Source of the DNA: Alphaproteobacteria bacterium
GTDB lineage: Bacteria > Pseudomonadota > Alphaproteobacteria > Rickettsiales > 21-14-0-20-44-7
NCBI GenBank assembly: GCA_013288575.1
Contig: JABDBO010000003.1
Coordinates: 1-33,784, forward strand
Reading direction: 5' to 3'
DNA length: 33,784 nt
In this document: positions 7,563 to 14,926 of the stretch, in pieces
Position numbering within the stretch: the first letter of the stretch is position 1
How the letters are laid out: every line of letters starts with the position of its first letter
The notes under the pieces: model-generated
What the model was told of the DNA's origin: nothing
Databases searched by the model: none
The model's input: the letters and a program-made list of their open reading frames with translations, nothing else
Program-made: the position numbers and the translations under genes

Positions 7563-8309
7563 TTAAGATTGGCTTAAACCACGCGCCACAAACGCCCCGT
7601 TTTCAAAAATCTGGTTCTTCCCATAAGTAAACGGCGCACCTTCCGGCGTTACAACGCTACCACCAGCACTTTGCAAAATTGCCTGGCCTGCCGCCGTGTC
7701 CCATTCCATCGTCCGGCCAAAACGCGGGTAAATATCGGCCGCACCTTCCGCAATTAAACAAAACTTCAGCGAACTTGCCGCAGCCACTAATTTCAAATCT
7801 TTAAATTTTGATTTCTGGCTTTCAATATAATGTTTCGTCTCATCATCCATATGGTTGCGGCTGCCCACAATCACCACTCCATCATCCGGCATATGACGGC
7901 AGCGAATTTCCTTCCCATTCTTAAATGCCTTTTTGCCGTCGCCCCAATATTCATCACCACTCACCGGAACATAAATCACCCCGGCCATCGCTTTAAAATC
8001 CTTAACCAAGCCAATATTTACCGTAAACTCACCACTCCCACGAATAAACCCCTTCGTCCCATCCAGCGGATCAACCAAAAAGAAGGTGCCGGAAGTCTGG
8101 CGGTCTTTCGCCCCTTCCTCCGAAACTATTGGAATATCAGGGAAATGCGCTTTGAGCTCCGCCACAATATAGTCATTCGCCGCCATATCCGCCAATGTTA
8201 CGGGTGAATCATCAGCTTTTACAGTGGCCCCAAATTCGCCCTTGTAATAGCCCATAATTATCTTTCCCGCTTGCTTTGCAATATGTGTTAATCTATTAAT
8301 GTCAGCCAA
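7563..8309 (-). CDS. cysQ: 3'(2'),5'-bisphosphate nucleotidase CysQ
   Basis: 248 residues, the usual length. CysQ hydrolyses PAP, the by-product of PAPS reduction, to AMP and phosphate. The inositol-monophosphatase-fold metal site is complete: SEEGAK at about residues 63-68, DPLDGTKGF at 80-88 (Asp80, Asp83) and EWDTAAG with Asp204. The best start is TTG 8309, supported by a GGAG Shine-Dalgarno 6 bases upstream. The gene converges on the flavoprotein gene and diverges from the glutamate dehydrogenase gene, leaving almost no room for promoters between them. Its last 41 codons also exist as a synonymous variant at 5733-5858, so this 3' end has taken part in recombination. Its presence near cysNC fits a sulfate-assimilation cluster. 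Confidence 0.95.
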   Translation of the reverse strand: MADINRLTHIAKQAGKIIMGYYKGEFGATVKADDSPVTLADMAANDYIVAELKAHFPDIPIVSEEGAKDRQTSGTFFLVDPLDGTKGFIRGSGEFTVNIGLVKDFKAMAGVIYVPVSGDEYWGDGKKAFKNGKEIRCRHMPDDGVVIVGSRNHMDDETKHYIESQKSKFKDLKLVAAASSLKFCLIAEGAADIYPRFGRTMEWDTAAGQAILQSAGGSVVTPEGAPFTYGKNQIFENGAFVARGLSQS

Positions 8310-8336
8310 AATAACTCCTTGAAAATTCCATACGCT

Positions 8337-11300
8337 ATGACCAAAAACTCAGCTCAAAACACGCATATGAACAAGACTACCACAAAAACCTCTACGACCA
8401 ATAAGAAATCTCAAGGAAAAAACATTTCGCCGTTGGAACAATTCACCCAGAATTTTTATTCTTATGCTTTTGAAGATGAGTTGAAATACCAATCCCGCGA
8501 TGAACTTCTCGCTAAAACTGAAAATGCTTTCAAATTTTTTGAAAAGCGCAAACCTCATGAACCGAAAATTGAAATTGATCCGCCACAAGGCAAAGATCTA
8601 AAACCGCGCACAATTTTAAAAGTCTTGAACGACGATAAAACTTTTTTGGTTGATTCTGTCATCGCCGAAGTCAGCCGTCTTGGTTACAAAATTTATGAAA
8701 TTTACCACCCGGTTCTAAAAGTAAACCGCGATAAAAGCGGCAAATTTACCGAGTTTGATTCTAAACACGGCAAGGCTGAATCTCTCATCTATTTAAAAAT
8801 CAGCTATATCGAACACCAAGTCGCTATTGATTCACTCAAGAAAAACCTCGAAGCCGTTCTCCGCGCACTTTACTTGGCCGTTGACGACTGGCGCTCGATG
8901 CTGGTCAAAGTTGATGAAACCGTCAAATCAATGCATCTTGCCCAAAGCAGCTTCCCTAATGATGAAGTTGATGAAACTACTGATTTCCTAAAATGGCTGG
9001 CTGATGATCACTTCACATTCTTAGGCTACAGCGAATATGAAATTTCGCCAAAAAGCAAAAAGCTAAAACTTATAGAAGATTCTAACCTCGGCGTTTCTCG
9101 CCCTGAAGCTGCGCAACTCACAGATATTTCACCGGAAGAACAGGCAAAACTTTCTGCCGATGGCGACCTATTGCAGATTACAAAATCCGATAATAAAGCA
9201 ATCGTTCATCGCAGCGTTTACATGGACCACATCGCCGTCAAAAAATTTGATGGTAATGGCAAAATCATCGGCGAGCGCCGTTTCTTGGGCCTTTTTGCCA
9301 GCAGCGCTTACTATCAGATGACGAATACAATCCCAATCATCCGCCGCAAAGTAAAATACGTCCAAGGCAAATCCGGTTTCGCCCGCGGTGGCCACTCAGC
9401 CAAAATCGTCCAGTTTATTTTAGACTCATATCCACGCGACGAAATTTTCCAAAGCAATGCCGACCAACTCCTCAAAAATATCCTCTCCATTCTCGAATTA
9501 ATGGAGCGCCCGCGCGTCGGCCTCTACATGCGCAATGACCGTTTTGACCGTTTCATTTCCTGCTTAATTTATGTTCCGAAAGAGAAATTCGATACGAATT
9601 TGCGCTTCCGCATCCAGCGCATTTTAGAAAAATCACTCGAGGGCAAAGTCACCGAATATTATACACAAATTTCTGATTCACCGCTCTCACGCCTGCATCT
9701 TATCATCAAGCCAAACAGCAAAATTGGCAAATATGATGTTGAAGAACTCCGCACCAAAATCGCCGAAGTTTCCAATTTATGGTCAGACGAACTTTTGGCA
9801 ACTCTCGCCGAAAAATTTGGTGACCGCAAAGGCGAACAGCTTTTCACCAAATATGAAAATGCTTTCCCGAAAGATTACACCGCAATTTACAGCTCAAAAC
9901 ACGCCATCAGTGATATCAACAAAATCGAAGAATCGCTAAACGCGCATCGCCTCGAAGTTGAATTCTACCAATCAAAAGAAGATGGCGAAGTTGATAGCTA
10001 CCACCTAAAAACCTTCAACCCGGGTGACGCAATCGCACTTTCTGACGTGCTCCCAATTCTCGAAAACTTTGGCCTGCGCGTAATTTCTGAAAAACCATTC
10101 TTCGTTGAACCGGCCGGTGGCGAAGTCGGCGTCGGTATTTCAGATTTCGAAGTTGAGCCGATGAACAAACAGCCGATTAATCTCGAAGAAATAAAAGAAC
10201 TGCTCGAAACTGCCTTCAAAAAAGTTATCTTAGTTGAGGCCGAAAATGACCAGCTCAACAAGCTCGTGATTTTTGCTAACCTTCCTTGGCGCGATATCGT
10301 GCTGCTCCGCGCTTACACTCGTTATCTCCGCCAGGCAGGTCTTGCCCTCGGCATCAACTTCTTCATGGATGCGCTTGTCAACCAAGCCAAACTCTCAAGC
10401 CGGTTGGTTGATTTGTTCCACTCTTATTTTGATCCGAAAACCAAATTAAAAGCTGAAGATATTATTGCTGAAATCAATGAAGATTTAGCCAATGTTTCTA
10501 ACCTAAACGAAGACCGCGCCATCCGCCGCTTGAGTGAAACTATTGAAGCCACGCTTCGCACCAATTTCTTCCAAACTACTGATGTTGGTAGCAACAAATC
10601 ATACGTTTCCTTCAAATTTGATTCGCGCAAAGTGCCAGACTTGCCATTGCCGCGCCCACTCTATGAAGTTTTCGTCTACGCTCCATTCGTCGAAGGCATT
10701 CACTTACGCGGCGGCATGGTTGCCCGCGGTGGCCTCCGCTGGTCAGACCGGTCTGAAGATTTCCGCACCGAAATTTTGGGCCTCATGAAAGCGCAAATGG
10801 TCAAAAATTCCGTTATCGTGCCAGTCGGTTCCAAAGGCGGCTTCATCGTAAAAGGCCATGTGCCGGATGACCGTGACGCCAAATTGAAACAAGGCATCGA
10901 ATGCTACAAAACTTTCTTGCGCGGTGTGCTTGATGTTACTGATAACATCGTCAAAGGCAAAATCGCCCCACCGCAAAATGTCACTCGCCGTGACGGGGAT
11001 GATCCATACCTCGTAGTTGCCGCCGATAAAGGCACCGCAACATTCTCAGACATCGCCAACAGCGTTTCTGAAGAATACGGCTTCTGGCTCGGCGACGCAT
11101 TCGCATCAGGCGGAAGCGCCGGTTACGACCACAAAAAAATGGGCATCACCGCCAAAGGCGCATGGATTTCCGTCCAACGCCACTTCCGCGAAATCGGCGT
11201 TGATGTGCAATCACAAGATTTCACCTGCGTCGGCGTGGGTGATATGTCCGGCGACGTTTTCGGCAATGGCATGCTGCTTTCCGAACACATCAAATTAGTT

Positions 11301-13121
11301 GCCGCATTCAACCACATGCACATCTTCCTCGACCCAACTCCTGATGCTGCATCAAGCTTCAAAGAACGCGACCGCCTGTTCCAACTCCCACGCTCCGGCT
11401 GGGATGATTACGACAAAAAACTCATCTCCAAAGGCGGCGGAATTTTCAAACGTTCCGACAAATCAATCAAACTAACGCCGGAAGTAAAACAAGCGCTCGA
11501 CATTAAAGAAAATGAGTTAAACCCTGATGAGCTAATCCGCGCCATCCTAAAATCTCCAGTTGATCTATTGTGGAACGGCGGCATCGGCACTTATGTAAAA
11601 GCTGAGCTAGAGACTGCGCGCGATGTCGGTGATAAAAACAACGACAACTTGCGCATCAACGGCAAAGAACTCCGCGCCAAAGTAGCTGGTGAAGGTGGCA
11701 ACTTAGGTTTCACCCAACTCGGCCGCATCGAATACGCACTTAACGGTGGCCGCTTAAACACCGACGCTATCGATAACTCGGCTGGCGTTGACACTTCCGA
11801 TCATGAAGTAAACATCAAAATTCCTCTACAAGCCGCGATCGAGAAAAAGAAACTTAACATTGCCAACCGCAACAAGTTGTTGGTAAAAATGACAGATGAA
11901 ATCGCTGATCTGGTGCTACGCGATAACTACCTGCAAACTCAGGCAATCTCGATTGCCGAAACCCGTGGATATCTTGGCAACGAAGCTCGCGCCGCACTCA
12001 TGCGCAAACTTGAAGAAGACGGTTTGCTAAAACGCAAAATCGAATTCTTACCAAGTGATGAAGAAATCTTGCGCCGCACATCTTTAAAACTTTCCTTCAC
12101 CCGTCCGGAAGTTTCGGTACTGCTCGCATATAGCAAAATGTGGCTCTACAACCAGCTCATCGAATCTGATCTGCCAGATGATGAATATTTCAAAATTGAT
12201 TTGAACCGCTATTTCCCGGTCGAATTACAAAAGAAATATAAAACCGAGTTGGAAGATCACAAACTCCGCCGCGAAATTATTGCGACATTTGCCACCAACT
12301 CAATCGTCAACCGCGCCGGTTCGACATTCTTCTCAACCATTATCAAAGACACTGGCATGAGTGCGAGCGATATCGCCCGCGCTTACACCGTAACTCGCGA
12401 CGCCTTCAAACTGCGCGACTTATGGAAAGCGATTGAAAACCTCGATGGCAAAGTCGAAGCAAAAGTTCAATATGAAATGTTCCTCTCCATCGGCCGTTTC
12501 ATCGAGCGCCAAACCTTGTGGTTCCTCCGCAACTTGCCATTACCAATCAATGTGGAAAAAACCATCAAGGAATATGCCACCGATATTGCTGAATTCTCCA
12601 GCAAACTTTCCAGCATGTTAAACGAACTGGTTTCCGAACAAATCGAAAAACAGGAAGCCGCACTTACCGAGAAAAACGTTCCGCTCGCACTTGCCAAAAA
12701 AGTGTCATCACTTCGCGCGCTGATTTCCGCCTGCGACGTAGCACTCATCACCCGCACCAGCAAACTGCCGCTGCACATCGTCGGTAAAGTTTATTTCCAA
12801 CTCGGCCAGCGCCTGTCATTCAACTGGCTGCGCCTTGCCGCGCTCGAAATGCCGGCCGATACTTACTGGCAGCGTTTGGCAATTAAAAACCTTATCGATT
12901 CACTCTTTGAGCAACAACGCCGCATCGCTCGCGAAATTACGAGCAGCGCCTGTAAGGGTGATAAATGCGACACCGCATTAGACACCTGGACGGAGAAAAA
13001 CGCCGGCAACCTGGAACGCCACGATAAAATGATCGCCGAGTTGCAACAGTCATCCGATAAGTTTGATTTGGCTATGTTGATAGCGGCAGTGCGCAGAATC
13101 GAAAGCTTGGGCTCGGTTTAA
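8337..13121 (+). CDS. gdhZ: NAD-specific glutamate dehydrogenase, large (about 180 kDa) type
   Basis: About 1,594 residues, typical of the large bacterial NAD-GDH that deaminates glutamate to 2-oxoglutarate and ammonium. The long N-terminal half holds regulatory domains (DDHFTFLGYSEYE, GLFASSAYYQ). The catalytic core starts near residue 790 with RGGMVARGGLRWSDR, EDFRTEILGLMKAQMVKN and VPVGSKGGF. The NAD-binding part has DKGTATFSDIAN and VGVGDMSGDVFGNGML near residue 970, followed by AGEGGNLGFTQLGRIEYA and a C-terminal helical domain. In Caulobacter this family member (GdhZ) also restrains FtsZ; whether that holds here is unknown. The frame is open back to a TTG at 8319. I prefer ATG 8337, but ATG 8367 is equally possible because none has a clear Shine-Dalgarno. 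The gene is intact. Confidence 0.95.
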   Translation: MTKNSAQNTHMNKTTTKTSTTNKKSQGKNISPLEQFTQNFYSYAFEDELKYQSRDELLAKTENAFKFFEKRKPHEPKIEIDPPQGKDLKPRTILKVLNDDKTFLVDSVIAEVSRLGYKIYEIYHPVLKVNRDKSGKFTEFDSKHGKAESLIYLKISYIEHQVAIDSLKKNLEAVLRALYLAVDDWRSMLVKVDETVKSMHLAQSSFPNDEVDETTDFLKWLADDHFTFLGYSEYEISPKSKKLKLIEDSNLGVSRPEAAQLTDISPEEQAKLSADGDLLQITKSDNKAIVHRSVYMDHIAVKKFDGNGKIIGERRFLGLFASSAYYQMTNTIPIIRRKVKYVQGKSGFARGGHSAKIVQFILDSYPRDEIFQSNADQLLKNILSILELMERPRVGLYMRNDRFDRFISCLIYVPKEKFDTNLRFRIQRILEKSLEGKVTEYYTQISDSPLSRLHLIIKPNSKIGKYDVEELRTKIAEVSNLWSDELLATLAEKFGDRKGEQLFTKYENAFPKDYTAIYSSKHAISDINKIEESLNAHRLEVEFYQSKEDGEVDSYHLKTFNPGDAIALSDVLPILENFGLRVISEKPFFVEPAGGEVGVGISDFEVEPMNKQPINLEEIKELLETAFKKVILVEAENDQLNKLVIFANLPWRDIVLLRAYTRYLRQAGLALGINFFMDALVNQAKLSSRLVDLFHSYFDPKTKLKAEDIIAEINEDLANVSNLNEDRAIRRLSETIEATLRTNFFQTTDVGSNKSYVSFKFDSRKVPDLPLPRPLYEVFVYAPFVEGIHLRGGMVARGGLRWSDRSEDFRTEILGLMKAQMVKNSVIVPVGSKGGFIVKGHVPDDRDAKLKQGIECYKTFLRGVLDVTDNIVKGKIAPPQNVTRRDGDDPYLVVAADKGTATFSDIANSVSEEYGFWLGDAFASGGSAGYDHKKMGITAKGAWISVQRHFREIGVDVQSQDFTCVGVGDMSGDVFGNGMLLSEHIKLVAAFNHMHIFLDPTPDAASSFKERDRLFQLPRSGWDDYDKKLISKGGGIFKRSDKSIKLTPEVKQALDIKENELNPDELIRAILKSPVDLLWNGGIGTYVKAELETARDVGDKNNDNLRINGKELRAKVAGEGGNLGFTQLGRIEYALNGGRLNTDAIDNSAGVDTSDHEVNIKIPLQAAIEKKKLNIANRNKLLVKMTDEIADLVLRDNYLQTQAISIAETRGYLGNEARAALMRKLEEDGLLKRKIEFLPSDEEILRRTSLKLSFTRPEVSVLLAYSKMWLYNQLIESDLPDDEYFKIDLNRYFPVELQKKYKTELEDHKLRREIIATFATNSIVNRAGSTFFSTIIKDTGMSASDIARAYTVTRDAFKLRDLWKAIENLDGKVEAKVQYEMFLSIGRFIERQTLWFLRNLPLPINVEKTIKEYATDIAEFSSKLSSMLNELVSEQIEKQEAALTEKNVPLALAKKVSSLRALISACDVALITRTSKLPLHIVGKVYFQLGQRLSFNWLRLAALEMPADTYWQRLAIKNLIDSLFEQQRRIAREITSSACKGDKCDTALDTWTEKNAGNLERHDKMIAELQQSSDKFDLAMLIAAVRRIESLGSV

Positions 13122-13124
13122 TAC

Positions 13125-13195
13125 GTCGTCCTGCGGCTCGACCGCAGGATCTGGTTTCACAATCAGGAGATCCTATGGTCAAGCCATAGGATGAC
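13125..13195 (+). repeat. 71-bp double-hairpin element, left outer copy
   Basis: Starts GTCGTCC and ends GGATGAC. Hairpin 1 is TCCTGCGG-CTCGA-CCGCAGGA and hairpin 2 is ATCCTATGG-TCAAG-CCATAGGAT, separated by TCTGGTTTCACAATCAGGAG. It begins 3 bases after the glutamate dehydrogenase stop, so it may also act as that gene's transcription end. It is the reverse complement of 13846-13916 with only two mismatches. Confidence 0.92.
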
Positions 13196-13221
13196 GTTTA
13201 TAATAAAATTTAAAGAACAGA

Positions 13222-13288
13222 GAGCCGTCAGCCCGACGCATCCGTCGGCGTTACCAAACGCGAGCATGCGCAATGCTCGTTTGGTAAC
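13222..13288 (+). repeat. Hairpin element, family 2, left inner copy
   Basis: A constant head GAGCCGTCAGCCCG (13222-13235) runs into a small hairpin CCGACG-CATC-CGTCGG. A long hairpin follows, pairing GTTACCAAACG and GAGCA with TGCTC and GTTTGGTAAC. The reverse-complement partner is at 13768-13833 and a third copy with quite different stem sequence is at 14839-14895. Confidence 0.88.
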
Positions 13289-13341
13289 AATAAAAATACC
13301 CACCTAATTTGACTATTAGCTTCCCCCATGCCTAGAATTTT

Positions 13342-13412
13342 CATGTAGAGCCAATTTCTGCCTTTCTAACGTTCTCTAGCGTCTTGAAAATGACGGGAAG
13401 TGGCTCTGCATG
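13342..13412 (+). other. Long imperfect inverted repeat upstream of the antitoxin gene
   Basis: CATGTAGAGCCA (13342-13353) pairs with TGGCTCTGCATG (13401-13412), all 12 positions counting one G-U. TTTC/GGAA further in extends the stem across a 47-base interior. It stands between the left repeats and the antitoxin gene. It could be a structured leader RNA, an operator or a remnant of insertion-sequence ends. Nothing else in the 165 bases between 13289 and 13453 looks coding. Confidence 0.6.
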
Positions 13413-13453
13413 GCCATCAAAAATTCAACGAAATCAAACAAAAACAATAGCTT

Positions 13454-13765
13454 ATGCAAGAAAATAATGAAAAATCCACAATTCGCGTTTCAATGCCGGT
13501 TAAAACACTGAACGAAATCGAAGATATTCTCGCCGAAACCGGCCTTGAGATTCACGAAGCAGTGCGCTTATATTTAAGCCAAATCGTGCTAAATCACGGC
13601 ATTCCTTATAATGGTTTCAAATCCGGTTTAAAGCCAAAACCTATTAAAGAAAAAAAGCGCGATCAAAAGCGGGAATTTATGCTGGAAGCCGCAGAGCGCG
13701 AACTTGCCATTAGCAAAACTCACAAGGAAATAAAACACAGTGGCGGCCAAATTCCGAAATTATGA
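13454..13765 (+). CDS. Orphan RelB/DinJ-like antitoxin
   Basis: 103 residues. The N-terminal part (STIRVSMPVKTLNEIEDILA, then GLEIHEAVRLYLSQIVLNHG, IPYN) fits the ribbon-helix-helix domain of RelB/DinJ antitoxins, which bind operator DNA as dimers and neutralise a RelE/YafQ-type mRNA-cleaving toxin. The C-terminal part is basic, with a KPKPIKEKKRDQKREF stretch, and helical, where a toxin would normally bind. No toxin gene follows: the stop is 2 bases from a hairpin repeat and the next gene is flhG. The gene lies alone inside two nested pairs of inverted repeats, as if carried as cargo. It could be a solitary regulator, an anti-toxin against a toxin elsewhere, or what is left of a toxin-antitoxin pair. 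Confidence 0.75.
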   Translation: MQENNEKSTIRVSMPVKTLNEIEDILAETGLEIHEAVRLYLSQIVLNHGIPYNGFKSGLKPKPIKEKKRDQKREFMLEAAERELAISKTHKEIKHSGGQIPKL

Positions 13766-13767
13766 TT

Positions 13768-13833
13768 GTTACCAAACGAACGCTCGGGTGCTCGCGTTTG
13801 GTAACAGCGCTGGATGCAGCGGGCTGACGGCTC
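13768..13833 (-). repeat. Hairpin element, family 2, right inner copy (inverted)
   Basis: Read on the minus strand: GAGCCGTCAGCCCG, a small hairpin CGCTG-CATC-CAGCG, then a long hairpin from GTTACCAAACG to CGTTTGGTAAC with the loop ACCCGA. Against 13222-13288 the small hairpin changes on both arms while pairing is kept. It begins 2 bases after the antitoxin stop. Confidence 0.88.
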
Positions 13834-13845
13834 CCTAGTCTTGAC

Positions 13846-13916
13846 GTCATCCTATGGCTTGACCATAGGATCTCTTGATTGTGAAACCAGATCCTGCGGT
13901 CGAGCCGCAGGATGAC
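13846..13916 (-). repeat. 71-bp double-hairpin element, right outer copy (inverted)
   Basis: Its reverse complement equals 13125-13195 except for two bases, with GTCAT/ATGAC ends and the same two hairpins. It sits 12 bases outside the inner family-2 copy, mirroring the left side (26 bases). Together the four elements bracket the antitoxin gene as an inverted structure of about 790 bp. Confidence 0.92.
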
Positions 13917-13987
13917 GAATTCTGAGAACACAGGAAATATTTTCCCCTGCTAACGAAATCTTAATACTTGCCCCCCATGATGGTAAT

Positions 13988-14737
13988 ATGAAAAGCAAAG
14001 ACAATATATTAGCAATAGCCTCCGGCAAAGGCGGCGTCGGCAAAACCTGGGTTTCCACAACGATTTCGCATATTTTCGCCAATTCTGGCCGCAAGGCATT
14101 ATTATTTGATGGTGATATTGGCCTGGCCAATGTCGATGTCCAACTCGGCCTTTCACCGGCAGTTGATTTAAGCGATGTTTTCACCGGCAAAGCTACTTTG
14201 GCCCAAGCCGTAACCCATTATGATGAAGGCAATTTTGATATCATCGCCGGTCGTTCGGGCAGCGGGTCACTTGCCAATTTATCGGTCGATAAAATCAATT
14301 CACTTAGCCGGGAACTTGATGCGCTCGCCAAAACTTATGATCTCGTGCTGCTTGATCTCGGCGCGGGTATTGAACAACAAGTGCAAGCCATGGCCCAACT
14401 TGCCAGCCGCTGTTTAATTGTCATTACCGATGAGCCGACTTCGCTTACCGATGCTTATGCATTTATCAAAATTCTCCGCATGCAAAATCAAGATGCGGAT
14501 ATCCAAATTATTGTAAACATGGCTGAAAATCAGCGCGAAGGTTTAAAAACTTTTGGCGCCATTAAAAATGCTTGCGAGAGCTTTTTGAAATTTTCACCGC
14601 GCCTGGCGGGAATTGTTCGCCGTGATCCGAAAGTTAAGGAAGCTATACGTTCGCAAACGCCAATTCTCCTTAAAAACTCCAAATCGATGGCCGCCGCCGA
14701 TATCGCCGCATTGGCCGTAAAGCTAATGGCTCGATAG
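13988..14737 (+). CDS. flhG: FlhG/FleN-type MinD-like ATPase controlling flagella
   Basis: 249 residues of the ParA/MinD family. It has a deviant Walker A (ASGKGGVGKTW, residues 11-21), a Walker A' region (LLFDGDIGLANVDVQLGLSP) and LVLLDLGAGIEQQV for Walker B. A sequence such as FDIIAGRSGSGSLANLS and the invariant DEPTSLTDAYAFIK are hallmarks of FlhG rather than MinD or ParA. FlhG sets the number and placement of flagella, usually with the GTPase FlhF, which is not in this window. The gene precedes a FliK-like gene, and fliI-fliJ lie 3 kb on, which supports the assignment. The FlhG C terminus often has a membrane-targeting helix; here the end (ADIAALAVKLMAR) could serve. The start at 13988 follows the repeat island. 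Confidence 0.88.
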   Translation: MKSKDNILAIASGKGGVGKTWVSTTISHIFANSGRKALLFDGDIGLANVDVQLGLSPAVDLSDVFTGKATLAQAVTHYDEGNFDIIAGRSGSGSLANLSVDKINSLSRELDALAKTYDLVLLDLGAGIEQQVQAMAQLASRCLIVITDEPTSLTDAYAFIKILRMQNQDADIQIIVNMAENQREGLKTFGAIKNACESFLKFSPRLAGIVRRDPKVKEAIRSQTPILLKNSKSMAAADIAALAVKLMAR

Positions 14738-14838
14738 GAATACTAATTTGCGCTCGGCGCGCAGCCCCCGCCCTCAATGGGCTTGCCTTCCCGCTGGTCA
14801 GGATCCATAGCATCAACTTTGGCGTGGTTTAAGAACCG
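14738..14838. other. Intergenic stretch between flhG and the family-2 repeat
   Basis: No coding sequence seen. It has a GC-rich part with weak pairing (GCGCTCGGCGC; AGCCC with GGGCT) and no T-run that would make a clear terminator. Confidence 0.4.
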
Positions 14839-14895
14839 GAGCCGTCAGCCCGCAGAGCGGTAGTTTAAAGTAGCGCCCGAGCGCTGCCTTTAAAC
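14839..14895 (+). repeat. Hairpin element, family 2, third copy
   Basis: The same head GAGCCGTCAGCCCG, then a short CGC-AGA-GCG hairpin and a long hairpin GTTTAAAG-TA-GCGC-CCGA-GCGC-TG-CCTTTAAAC. The long stem differs in sequence from the other two copies but pairs just as well, and the CCGA loop core is shared with the right inner copy. It lies 31 bases upstream of the FliK-like gene. Confidence 0.8.
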
Positions 14896-14926
14896 ATTTA
14901 TAAAGTTCATAAAATCTTAAGACTTT

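Noticed and set aside
7830-8207. 125-codon open frame on the plus strand across cysQ
   Set aside because: Antisense shadow of a well-supported enzyme gene; His/Asn-rich translation with no recognisable motif.
8319-8336. TTG at 8319 as the glutamate dehydrogenase start
   Set aside because: No Shine-Dalgarno in front, and it would sit 9 bases from the divergent cysQ start; ATG 8337 or 8367 is more natural.
13410-13511. 33-codon frame beginning MAIKNSTKSNKNN
   Set aside because: It overlaps the antitoxin gene in another frame, has no motif and is short; noted only within the inverted-repeat finding.
13222-13833. Integron attC sites
   Set aside because: The hairpins start GTTACC and end GGTAAC rather than the GTTRRRY/RYYYAAC core sites, and no integrase is present in the window.
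13125-13916. CRISPR array or direct-repeat array
   Set aside because: Copies are few, inverted and self-complementary, without regular spacers or cas genes.
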